From Patescibacteria group bacterium (GTDB lineage Bacteria > Patescibacteriota > Gracilibacteria > UBA1369 > PNNO01), in assembly GCA_024275695.1 (NCBI GenBank), contig JAJRYP010000040.1, forward strand, positions 1-14,086: a stretch of 14,086 nt of DNA, written 5' to 3'. The translations under genes were made by a program, and so were the position numbers. The notes under the pieces are model-generated. The model saw nothing but the letters and a program-made list of their open reading frames with translations. It did no database searches and was not told the DNA's origin. Positions within the stretch are counted from its first letter, which is position 1. Each line of letters starts with the position of its first letter. Below, one piece after another: positions 5,721 through 12,294 of the stretch.

Positions 5721-6237
5721 ATCTTTCAAAAAGTAAGAATTCGTAAGAAATATTTTCGTCTTCGCCGTTTCCCAGTTGTGTGATAGTTGAAAAATAAGAA
5801 GGAATGTTCGGATAAAATGCGTCACAATCAAATGTTTTATGTATTTTTGTTATATAAAGTCCTGTAAGATTTGCGTTATCTATACTGTTTTTATAGATTG
5901 AAGCACCTCCGATGATATAAATAGTTTCAATATTTTCATCGGCCGAGGTAATTGCATCTTCGAGGCTGCCAAAAACAACTGCGCCCTGCGCTTTATAATC
6001 CGGATTTCTACTAAGCACGACATTGACGCGACCTCTAAGCGGTCTGTGTTTTTCAGGGATCGATTCCCAAGTGGTACGTCCCATAATTACCATATTCATT
6101 TTATCAAGATTTTGTGTCTCTGTTGTTGTTCTTTGAAAAAATTTTAAATCACCGGGAAGATGCCATGGAAGTTTGCCGTTTTTCCCTATTCCGTTTTTTT
6201 CGTCGGTTGCAACTATATGATAAATTTTATGTTTCAT
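5719..6237 (-). CDS. folA: Dihydrofolate reductase
   Basis: FolA reduces dihydrofolate to tetrahydrofolate with NADPH, restoring the cofactor oxidised by thymidylate synthase. The 172-residue protein is a normal bacterial DHFR. IVATDEKNGIGKNGKLPWHLPGD spans the N-terminal Met-20-type loop, with the catalytic acid at D30. NADPH-site motifs follow: GRTTWESIP, then RVNVVLSRN, then the IIGGASIY glycine pair. The C-terminal YEFLLFER strand is typical. It starts 11 bases after the thyA stop on the same strand, so the two form a thyA-folA operon. No Shine-Dalgarno precedes the ATG at 6237. Its 3' end overlaps the palindromic repeat at 5692-5720. Confidence 0.96.
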   Translation of the reverse strand: MKHKIYHIVATDEKNGIGKNGKLPWHLPGDLKFFQRTTTETQNLDKMNMVIMGRTTWESIPEKHRPLRGRVNVVLSRNPDYKAQGAVVFGSLEDAITSADENIETIYIIGGASIYKNSIDNANLTGLYITKIHKTFDCDAFYPNIPSYFSTITQLGNGEDENISYEFLLFER

Positions 6238-6248
6238 ACGATTTTGGA

Positions 6249-7061
6249 TTACACTGCGATGTCAAATTTTATAAATGGATCATGTTCATATCCAACCAGT
6301 TCAAAATCTTCAAGAGTAACTTCATTAAAAGGCTTTTTAGCCAGTTTAAGTTCGGGAAGTTTATGCGGAGTACGTTTTAGTTGCTCCTCAAGTCCCTCAA
6401 TATGATTTTTATAAATATGCGCGTCACCAAGAGTGTGAACAAAAATTCCGGGTTCAAGATCGCACTCTTGAGCCATCATAATAAGGAGCGCGGAATAACT
6501 GGCAATATTATATGGAACACCAAGTGCGATATCAGCAGAACGCTGATAAAGCTGACAATCAAGCCGTCCGTTAACTACATAAAATTGGAAAAAGGCGTGA
6601 CACGGAGGCAAAGCCATTCGTGGCAAGTCAGCCGGATTCCATGCAGAAACAATAATTCTTCGTGAAGTCGGATTATTTTTGATTAAGTCGATAGCTTGCG
6701 CAATTTGATCGATATGAGATTTTTCGCATTTACCATTCTCGTCACAAGTGTACTTGTCCCATTTTCGCCATTGATAACCATAAACAGGTCCAAGTTCACC
6801 GTTTTCATCAGCCCACGGATTCCAAATTTTAGTATGAGGCATCAGTCCGTCATTAATATTCGTCGCACCTTTTAAAAACCACAAAAGCTCACGGATAATA
6901 TTTTCAATGCTAACCTTTTTGGTAGTAACAAGCGGGAATCCGTTACGAAGATCATATTTGGTTTGTGTGCCAAAAACGCTTAAGATTCCGGTTCCGGTTC
7001 GATCCGGCTTTTCTTCGCCATTTGCAAGAATATGTTTTACCAGGTCGAGATATTGCTTCAT
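6249..7061 (-). CDS. thyA: Thymidylate synthase (ThyA type)
   Basis: ThyA methylates dUMP to dTMP using methylene-tetrahydrofolate and yields dihydrofolate, which the adjacent FolA recycles. The 270-residue length matches the usual 264-residue bacterial enzyme plus a short insertion. Visible are R21 in DRTGTG, the folate-site stretch RELLWFLKG, the nucleophile C154 in LPPCHAFFQF, the following LYQRSAD phosphate-binding motif, GVPYNIASY with the dUMP-contacting Asn, and HxxGDAHIY near 209-217. A small insertion around 104-115 carries two cysteines (C106, C112), an unusual detail. The ATG at 7061 gives the standard MKQYLDL start. The upstream hairpin at 7099-7131 ends transcription coming from the tRNA-like region, so thyA needs its own promoter; I could not identify a convincing one in 7062-7098. 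Confidence 0.97.
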   Translation of the reverse strand: MKQYLDLVKHILANGEEKPDRTGTGILSVFGTQTKYDLRNGFPLVTTKKVSIENIIRELLWFLKGATNINDGLMPHTKIWNPWADENGELGPVYGYQWRKWDKYTCDENGKCEKSHIDQIAQAIDLIKNNPTSRRIIVSAWNPADLPRMALPPCHAFFQFYVVNGRLDCQLYQRSADIALGVPYNIASYSALLIMMAQECDLEPGIFVHTLGDAHIYKNHIEGLEEQLKRTPHKLPELKLAKKPFNEVTLEDFELVGYEHDPFIKFDIAV

Positions 7062-7098
7062 TTAAAGTTTAGGTTAAAAGGCGCTTTCAATACTATAT

Positions 7099-7131
7099 AA
7101 AAAAAGCCAACCCGTAAATAGGTTGGCTTTT
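7099..7131 (-). terminator. Strong Rho-independent terminator (minus strand)
   Basis: AAAAGCCAACC (7102-7112) and GGTTGGCTTTT (7121-7131) form a perfect 11-bp stem around an 8-base loop. On the minus strand the stem runs into a U-tract (A-run 7099-7105 on the plus strand). It lies about 50 bases downstream of the tRNA-like sequence and ahead of thyA, so it should end the tRNA-like transcript. On the plus strand only four T follow. Confidence 0.85.
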
Positions 7132-7145
7132 GACAGTAGGTACCA

Positions 7146-7226
7146 GTCTTAACAGTATCTATATTATAAGCTAACGAAATCATGGAGGCAAGGAGAATCG
7201 AACTCCACATACTTGGCTGTTAAGAC
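7146..7226. repeat. Inverted repeat linking the tRNA-like anticodon region to its 3' flank
   Basis: GTCTTAACAG at 7146-7155 and CTGTTAAGAC at 7217-7226 are perfect 10-base inverted repeats, 61 bases apart. The right copy is the sequence that would form the anticodon arm of the minus-strand tRNA-like gene. In the unprocessed transcript the two could pair and compete with tRNA folding. The meaning is unknown. Confidence 0.45.
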
Positions 7227-7256
7227 CTGTAAGGCGACCTGCTGCCCCCTGACTCC
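7183..7256 (-). tRNA. tRNA-like sequence of irregular structure (isotype undetermined)
   Basis: On the minus strand the 3' half is convincing: a T-arm with loop TTCGATT and stem GGAG/CTCC, followed by TGCCTCC and an A discriminator at 7183. CCA is not encoded. Two 5' ends are possible. Starting at 7256, GGAGTCA pairs with one mismatch and leaves a good D-arm (GGGC, loop AGCAGGTC, GCCT) and a normal total of 74 nt. Starting at 7249, GGGGGCA pairs completely with a G3-U70 wobble, the alanine identity element, but leaves only 67 nt and a truncated D-arm. In both cases the anticodon stem is poor: three pairs (GGT/GCC) around loop CTTAACA, formally anticodon UAA with C37 and no long variable arm. 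It may be a degenerate tRNA, a tRNA-like RNA or a structured leader. A strong terminator follows at 7099-7131, which suggests it is transcribed. Confidence 0.45.
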
Positions 7257-7320
7257 GCTAGCTTTCATGACGATAACAATTACTTGTAAAGACGAATTAA
7301 AATTTATATTAAAACTTCTC

Positions 7321-7348
7321 TTGGCATTTGTTCGTGATTTGTTATACT
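7321..7348 (+). promoter_or_regulatory. Promoter of the DUF763 gene
   Basis: TTGGCA at 7321-7326 and TATACT at 7343-7348 are 16 bases apart, close to sigma70 consensus at both boxes. Transcription would start near 7355, inside the palindrome at 7353-7370, giving a leader of only about 20-25 bases with no Shine-Dalgarno before the ATG at 7378. Confidence 0.65.
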
Positions 7349-7352
7349 TAAA

Positions 7353-7370
7353 GGTGAGTACGTGCTCACC
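7353..7370. promoter_or_regulatory. GGTGAG-N6-CTCACC palindrome, copy 2 (putative operator)
   Basis: GGTGAGTACGTGCTCACC has perfect 6-base arms, and its centre TACGTG is itself near-palindromic (ACGT core). It starts 4 bases after the -10 and ends 7 bases before the DUF763 start codon, so it covers the transcription start and almost the whole leader. It could act as a repressor site or as an RNA hairpin occluding the start. It matches copy 1 at 3244-3261 in arms, position and flanks. Confidence 0.65.
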
Positions 7371-7377
7371 ATAGAAT

Positions 7378-8574
7378 ATGCGCAGAGGAATTGCCACATT
7401 TACGCTTGATTGGGGGAAATGTCCTCCTTGGCTGTTTAAAAGAATGGTCAAGCTTGGACGTGAAATAATGCAGGTTTTGATTGCGGACTACGGACCCGAT
7501 GAATTTATAAAACGTATTTCCGATCCTGTCTGGTTCCAGTCGCTTGGAACCGTTCTTGCTTTTGATTGGAACGCCAGCGGGCTTACCACTATTTTAACAG
7601 CCGCTCTAAAAGAGGCGATTAGAGGACGGGAACGTGAAATGGGAATTTTTATTTGTGGAGGGAAAGGAAAGACGTCGTTGAAAACGCCCGATCAAATTCA
7701 GAATTGGGGAGCGTGGTTGAGTCTTCCGGATTCGCATGTGAAGAATTTTGTTTATAATTCAAAAATGAGCGCCAAAGTTGATACCGCTTTAATTCAGGAT
7801 GGATTTGATATTTACCATCATACTTTTTTCTTTTCCGGAAAAGGTGCCTGGGCTGTCGTGCAGCAAGGAATGAACAAAAAACAAAAAATTGCCAGGCGAT
7901 ATCATTGGTCGTCGGACAACGCCTCCGATTTGATTGTTGAACCGCATAGCGGGATTATTTCCGATCCGTTTCAAAAATCCGCGAGGACTTTGAATATGAC
8001 TTCAAAAGATAGTGATGGAAACAGAAATCTTTCCGTGGAGATAGTTACGCGAGGAAATTATTATAATTTGATAAAAGATATTCAGATTTTAAGAAAACAT
8101 TCGTCCGAACTGTCACGCATGGTTAGTATGAAGGTTGATGATGATCAATTGACACTTTTGGAGCTTGCACCGAGGGAATTTAAGGCACATCCGGTAATGT
8201 TTGAAAATTTTGGCGGGAGCAAGTATCTGGAGAAGATTTTATGGAAGGTTTGCGATAGGCGGCCTGAAAAATATGAATCTTTGTTGGCAATGAAAGGTGT
8301 GGGGCCTAAAACGATTAGAGCGCTTTCGTTAGTTTCGGAAGTTATTTACGGCGCGCCGGCGTCTTATACCGACCCGGCCCGCTACAGCTTTGCCCATGGT
8401 GGCAAAGACGCTACGCCATACCCCGTTAATCGCCGGCGCTACGATTACACCATAAGCATGCTTAAAAAGGCTGTTGAAAAAACACATTTAAGCTATACTG
8501 ATAAAAAGAAAGCAATAAACCGTCTTACACGCACTATGAAGTCAACCCCGCCAAGCCCTCAATTACCCCTGTAA
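7378..8574 (+). CDS. DUF763 family protein with helix-hairpin-helix motif
   Basis: This 398-residue soluble protein belongs to DUF763 (PF05559), a family known largely from archaea and some bacteria and without an established function. Recognisable blocks are the N-terminal GIATFTLDWGKCPPWLFKRM, then YGPDEFIKRISDPVWFQSLG, FDWNASGLTT at 62-71, and the AGGKG-like CGGKGKTSLKTP near 93-104. The C-terminal part has a helix-hairpin-helix, LLAMKGVGPKTIRALSLVS (302-320), like those of DNA glycosylases and other DNA-repair proteins, followed by DPARYSFAHGGKDATPYPVNRRRYD (332-356). DNA binding or processing is therefore likely, but the reaction is unknown. The ATG at 7378 is the first start after the promoter and palindrome and matches the family N-terminus. 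The proline-rich last residues (about 390-398) seem non-conserved. It shares its operator-like palindrome with the HNH gene and ends 11 bases from the convergent copper cluster. Confidence 0.85.
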   Translation: MRRGIATFTLDWGKCPPWLFKRMVKLGREIMQVLIADYGPDEFIKRISDPVWFQSLGTVLAFDWNASGLTTILTAALKEAIRGREREMGIFICGGKGKTSLKTPDQIQNWGAWLSLPDSHVKNFVYNSKMSAKVDTALIQDGFDIYHHTFFFSGKGAWAVVQQGMNKKQKIARRYHWSSDNASDLIVEPHSGIISDPFQKSARTLNMTSKDSDGNRNLSVEIVTRGNYYNLIKDIQILRKHSSELSRMVSMKVDDDQLTLLELAPREFKAHPVMFENFGGSKYLEKILWKVCDRRPEKYESLLAMKGVGPKTIRALSLVSEVIYGAPASYTDPARYSFAHGGKDATPYPVNRRRYDYTISMLKKAVEKTHLSYTDKKKAINRLTRTMKSTPPSPQLPL

Positions 8575-8585
8575 CAGACTAAACT

Positions 8586-9044
8586 CTAGCAACAGTCGTC
8601 CAGCCTTTTTATTACAGAAGCCTTCTTAACATCTTTATGAGTGATGTTTTGAAATAATAATGTTGGTATTGCCAACGCAAAAATACCTGCAATCGCAATT
8701 AACAAAAGCAAATCCCAATTTTCTTGTAAAAGCAGATAAATCGCATAAAAGCCACCGACTATAATAACAAGGCGTACGAACCAGAAATTTTGAATCTTTT
8801 TCTTCTTATACATATCTTCCAATTTATACATGATTCCGGTAATACTCATTCCCATAAGTATTGATATGGGAAGCGTTGTAACGTCATAACCCGTAAGCCA
8901 TAAAACAAGCAGAATAAACCAGCTTGCACTTACGGCAACGCAAATGGAGCATATATTAAACGGTAATTTTGGCTGAAAATAAGGTTTAAGGAATGCCGTT
9001 AATAAATAAATTATTGGAATTGATATCAGAGGAATCAGGTCCAT
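8586..9044 (-). CDS. Small membrane protein with CxxC motif and C-terminal CC, copper-cluster member
   Basis: I do not recognise this 152-residue family. It is an integral membrane protein with four to five hydrophobic helices (roughly 4-20, 34-51, 54-72, 87-106, 109-131). A CxxC (C32, C35) lies in PFNICSIC at the start of the second helix, and two cysteines are the last residues (DDCC, 151-152). A basic loop (YKKKKIQ, about 79-85) suggests that side faces the cytoplasm. It lies 6 bases after copB on the same strand, so it is the last gene of the copper cluster. Paired cysteines at a membrane entrance and at the tail would suit Cu(I) binding or handing over, or thiol exchange; this is inference from context and residues only. 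Confidence 0.7.
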   Translation of the reverse strand: MDLIPLISIPIIYLLTAFLKPYFQPKLPFNICSICVAVSASWFILLVLWLTGYDVTTLPISILMGMSITGIMYKLEDMYKKKKIQNFWFVRLVIIVGGFYAIYLLLQENWDLLLLIAIAGIFALAIPTLLFQNITHKDVKKASVIKRLDDCC

Positions 9045-9050
9045 TTTAAA

Positions 9051-11090
9051 TTAATTAATTGCTTTTTGCACTTTAAGACGTCTTGAATTTATGGCAACTA
9101 TCACCGTACTTAAAGACATAAGAAGTGCTCCGATTGCCGGAGAAATAATTATTCCCTGGTTGTATAAAACTCCGGCAGCCAAAGGAATCGCAAATGCGTT
9201 GTATCCGGTAGCCCATAGAAGATTTTGTACCATTTTCGAATAAGTGGCTTTCCCGAAAGCTATAAGTGCGGCAACATCGGCGGGATTATCATTGACAAGG
9301 ATTATATCCGCTGTTTCCGCTGCAACGTCTGTTCCGGATCCGATTGCTATACCGACATTTGCTTGCGCCAAAGCCGGAGCATCGTTAACACCGTCTCCAA
9401 CCATAGCCACAAACTCACCTTTTGCTTGTAATTCTTTGATTTTTTCCTGCTTTTCGTGAGGCAACACTTCCGCAAAATAACCATCCAAATTTAACTCGTC
9501 GGAAACTTCATTTGCCACTTTTTCATTATCGCCCGTTAACATCCAGCACTTAATTCCTCCGCGTTGCAATTTCTTAATGGCATCGTACGAAACATCTTTT
9601 ATTTGATCGGCAAGCGTAATTGCTCCTATAAGAACGTTATCCGAAATAACAAATGATGTGGTATATGCTCCGTCGCTTTTTATATTTTTCGGAATGTCGA
9701 TATTGTTTTCTTTAAGATAACCTGTGCTCACAACTTTCACATTTTTTCCTTTCATATGCCCTTCAACGCCTTTTCCCTTTATAGCCTGAAACTGCATTAC
9801 TTCATATAATTTAAGCTGTTTTTCCTTCGCATCACGTAAAATGGCTTCCGCGATCGGGTGTTCCGAATAATGTTCCAATGAAGCCGCCATAGTGAGAATA
9901 TCTTGCTCATCGAATTTATCATTAAAAGATTGAACGGAATTAACGCTGAAAACTCCCTCGGTTAAAGTCCCGGTTTTATCAAATACAATCGTACTTATTT
10001 TTCTTGATTGTTCGAAAGCCGTTCTGTTGCGTATAAGCAGGCCGTTCTTGGCGGAAAGATAAGTTGAAACGGCTACAACCAAAGGGATTGCAAGTCCGAG
10101 CGCGTGAGGACACGCGATTACCATTACTGTCGCGGTTCGTTCTATTGCAAAAGCAAGATCACTGCCGGACACAATCCATATTACGAAAGTCGCCACCCCT
10201 GTTGTAACGGCAATAACGGTAAGCCATAATGCGGCTTTATCGGCGAGTCTTTGCGTTTTGGATTTTGCGGCCTGCGCTTCCCGAACCAGTTTCACAACTT
10301 TTGAAAGATAAGAATCTTCACCAACACCTTTTATAACAACTTCCAGAGATCCGCTTCCGTTTATTGATCCTGCTATAACTTCTTCATCCTTTTTCTTACT
10401 TACAGGTTTTGATTCGCCGGTGAGCATTGATTCGTTTACCGAACTTTCTCCTTTACGAACAATTCCGTCAGCCGGAATTTTTTCTCCCGGTTTAATAAGA
10501 ATTGCATCACCTTTTTTTAGTTTATCGGTTTTAACGGCGACCACTTCGCCGTTCTCCTTAATAAGATTTGCATTGTCGGGTAGAAGTTCCCGCAGTTTTT
10601 GGAGTGCGTTGGAAGCACTTAACACCGATCGCATTTCTATCCAATGTCCAAGAAGCATAACATCTATCAGTGTAGCCAGTTCCCAAAAGAAAAATTTACC
10701 TTCGAGACCAAAAACAACGGCTGCGCTATATCCGTATGCAACAACAATCGCAAGTGAAATTAGCGTCATCATTCCCGGTGTTTTTTTCCTTATTTCTTTT
10801 AAAAATCCTTTCAAAAAAGGGTATCCTCCATAGAAAAACACAAAAGATGAAAGAAGGAAAAGTACATATGTATTGCCCGTGAACGAAAATTCATATCCAA
10901 GCAGTTTTTGAATAAACGGTGACAGCACCAGTATCGGAATCGTAAAAATCAGAGATATAAAAAATCTTTTTCTAAAATCGGCAATCATCATTTTGTGATG
11001 CGCACTATGATCGTGATGTTTTACTCCGGCGTGTTTAGTATGATTTTGATCATGCATTTGATGATTATCATGCTCGTGGTTGTGTTTCAT
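9051..11090 (-). CDS. copB: CopB-type (P1B-3, CPH motif) copper-exporting P-type ATPase
   Basis: This 679-residue heavy-metal P-type ATPase couples ATP hydrolysis to export of copper across the membrane. All ATPase motifs are intact: TGES at 224-227 (actuator domain), DKTGT at 371-375 (phosphorylation on D371), HP at 411-412 (P1B hallmark in the nucleotide-binding domain) and GDGVND at 565-570. The membrane metal site is CPH (327-329), with YN in the seventh and MSLST in the eighth helix, marks of the P1B-3 CopB group. There is no CxxC HMA domain. Instead the first 33 residues hold 12 histidines, a typical CopB metal-binding tail. CopB has been linked to Cu(II) in some organisms and Cu(I) in others, so the ion state is not claimed. 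The gene lies 15 bases after the Met/His-rich membrane protein gene and 6 bases before the CxxC membrane protein gene, an operon arrangement. Confidence 0.93.
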   Translation of the reverse strand: MKHNHEHDNHQMHDQNHTKHAGVKHHDHSAHHKMMIADFRKRFFISLIFTIPILVLSPFIQKLLGYEFSFTGNTYVLFLLSSFVFFYGGYPFLKGFLKEIRKKTPGMMTLISLAIVVAYGYSAAVVFGLEGKFFFWELATLIDVMLLGHWIEMRSVLSASNALQKLRELLPDNANLIKENGEVVAVKTDKLKKGDAILIKPGEKIPADGIVRKGESSVNESMLTGESKPVSKKKDEEVIAGSINGSGSLEVVIKGVGEDSYLSKVVKLVREAQAAKSKTQRLADKAALWLTVIAVTTGVATFVIWIVSGSDLAFAIERTATVMVIACPHALGLAIPLVVAVSTYLSAKNGLLIRNRTAFEQSRKISTIVFDKTGTLTEGVFSVNSVQSFNDKFDEQDILTMAASLEHYSEHPIAEAILRDAKEKQLKLYEVMQFQAIKGKGVEGHMKGKNVKVVSTGYLKENNIDIPKNIKSDGAYTTSFVISDNVLIGAITLADQIKDVSYDAIKKLQRGGIKCWMLTGDNEKVANEVSDELNLDGYFAEVLPHEKQEKIKELQAKGEFVAMVGDGVNDAPALAQANVGIAIGSGTDVAAETADIILVNDNPADVAALIAFGKATYSKMVQNLLWATGYNAFAIPLAAGVLYNQGIIISPAIGALLMSLSTVIVAINSRRLKVQKAIN

Positions 11091-11105
11091 GTTGTATTGT
11101 TAAAA

Positions 11106-11435
11106 TTACATATATTCGGACATTTCTTCGAGCATGTGTTCTTGCCATTCTTCGGGTGCGGTGAGGTCTGAATGGTCTTCATCACGCATATGTTGAGCCA
11201 TATTTTGCCAATTCACATTATTCCAAGAATTCATCATTCCCCATTGCATTGTAAATGATCCCCCAAGTATTCCAAGAATAAGCAATCCAATTGCCCACGG
11301 CAAAAGCTTATCTTTTTTGATGGTACGGACAGCCCAAACAATGAATAAAACAAGTCCGACAAGAAAAACAATTAAGAAAAAAACGTGTATAAACCAGTTG
11401 AACGGTGTGAAACCGATACCTGTCATTCCCATCAT
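11106..11435 (-). CDS. Two-helix membrane protein with Met/His-rich C-terminal region
   Basis: This 109-residue protein has two hydrophobic helices (about 12-36 and 44-62) joined by a short basic loop (RTIKKDK), which places the loop in the cytoplasm and both ends outside. The tail 63-109 is rich in methionine (M63, M67, M68, M79, M83, M101, M105, M109) with H82, H88, H100 and many acidic residues. Methionine and histidine clusters facing the extracytoplasmic side are common in copper-binding proteins. The position between lgt and copB, 15 bases before copB, supports a role in copper handling; this is inference. The first helix and loop resemble small SHOCT-type membrane proteins, but no SHOCT domain is visible. 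I do not recognise a named family. It starts with two ATGs in a row, so the start could be 11435 or 11432. Confidence 0.65.
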   Translation of the reverse strand: MMGMTGIGFTPFNWFIHVFFLIVFLVGLVLFIVWAVRTIKKDKLLPWAIGLLILGILGGSFTMQWGMMNSWNNVNWQNMAQHMRDEDHSDLTAPEEWQEHMLEEMSEYM

Positions 11436-11461
11436 ATAATAGGGGTTAAATGCTACTTATC

Positions 11462-11489
11462 ATAATATATTAAAAGATATTTAAATCAA
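11462..11489 (-). promoter_or_regulatory. Possible internal promoter before the Met/His-rich protein gene and copB
   Basis: On the minus strand TTGATT (11489-11484, overlapping the lgt stop) and TATTAT (11467-11462) are 16 bases apart. The 50-base gap here is the widest in the cluster. Such boxes arise easily in AT-rich DNA, so this is only a candidate. Confidence 0.25.
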
Positions 11490-12268
11490 ACTTTTTCTCT
11501 TTTGTATATAAATAAAATCACAAAATAAATCAGTGCGATTAAAACAGGAACGATACTTAGTATCTGTCCCATTGAAAGAGGGGAGTCAATTGCAATCACA
11601 TGTCTTTCTTTCCAGAATTCCACTAAAAATCTTGTGGAAAAATAGAGTAAAACATATAAAAACATAATAAATAGTGGTGGAAGTTTTTTATAAAACTTTT
11701 TATAAACCCACATGAGAATAAAAAATATTAGGAAACTTAAACCGGCTTCATAAAATTGCGAAGGGTACCGCGGAAATTCTTCACCAAGTCGTGTAAATAC
11801 TACACCCCAACTTCCATCGGTCGGTCTTCCTACAATTTCGGAATTAAAGAAATTGCCTATTCGCACAAATCCCGCGGTAACGGGCATTCCGAGAACAATC
11901 AGGTCAATATATTTGACGAATTTAACCTTATGAACCAAAAGCCATATTATATATGCGAGAAATACACCTATTGCCGCTCCGTGACTTGCCAGTCCACCTT
12001 TCCATATTGCAAGAATTTCTAACGGATTACTTAAAAAATATTCGGCATTGTAAAAGAATACGTGTCCCAAACGTGCTCCAACAACCATTCCTATAAACAA
12101 ATATATGACTATACTTTCCAAATCGGCAACCTTGTGGCCTTCACGTTTAAACACCCAAAGCAAAATTAAATAATTCAGGATAATACCAATAACAAACAGC
12201 AGACCATACCAACGAACAGTAATAGGTCCGTAACTGAATATTTCAGGAGTTATTGTGTGAATAAACAT
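11486..12268 (-). CDS. lgt: Prolipoprotein diacylglyceryl transferase
   Basis: Lgt transfers a diacylglyceryl group from phosphatidylglycerol to the lipobox cysteine of prolipoproteins, the first step of lipoprotein maturation, in the cytoplasmic membrane. The 260-residue protein has about seven membrane helices and the family features in order: the N-terminal ITVRWYGLLFVIG, GARLGHVFFYN near 64-74, GGLASHGAAIG near 90-100, the Lgt signature RIGNFFNSEIVGRPTD near 136-151, YPSQFYEA near 168-175, and RFLVEFWKER near 212-221. The three lipoproteins in this window would be its substrates. It sits between the two copper ATPase genes, 26 bases after copA. Lgt or other lipoprotein-modifying genes are known in some Gram-positive copper-resistance islands, but here it may simply be the chromosomal copy. 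The ATG at 12268 fits the normal N-terminus; no Shine-Dalgarno is seen. Confidence 0.96.
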   Translation of the reverse strand: MFIHTITPEIFSYGPITVRWYGLLFVIGIILNYLILLWVFKREGHKVADLESIVIYLFIGMVVGARLGHVFFYNAEYFLSNPLEILAIWKGGLASHGAAIGVFLAYIIWLLVHKVKFVKYIDLIVLGMPVTAGFVRIGNFFNSEIVGRPTDGSWGVVFTRLGEEFPRYPSQFYEAGLSFLIFFILMWVYKKFYKKLPPLFIMFLYVLLYFSTRFLVEFWKERHVIAIDSPLSMGQILSIVPVLIALIYFVILFIYKREKV

Positions 12269-12294
12269 AAAGCGTGATTAGCAGAAAAGTAAAA

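Noticed and set aside
7183..7290. tmRNA (ssrA) or SRP RNA as an explanation of the tRNA-like sequence
   Set aside because: The acceptor with G3-U70 and A73 fits alanine-type tmRNA ends, but no tmRNA 5' domain, tag frame or pseudoknot region is present within reach; the conserved SRP domain IV loops are absent too.
7164..7451. 95-codon minus-strand ORF across the tRNA-like region and the DUF763 start
   Set aside because: It overlaps the DUF763 promoter, palindrome and coding start, and its translation simply reads through the tRNA-like T-arm; no family resemblance.
8350..8450. GC-rich stretch with CGCCGGCG repeats and a CTTTGCC...GGCAAAG inverted repeat inside the DUF763 gene, first taken for an inserted repeat
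   Set aside because: It encodes the conserved DPARYSFAHGGKD...PVNRRRYD block of the family, so the composition reflects conserved residues and not an insertion.
10420..10833. 137-codon plus-strand ORF antisense to copB
   Set aside because: It lies wholly within the conserved ATPase frame and has shadow-like composition.
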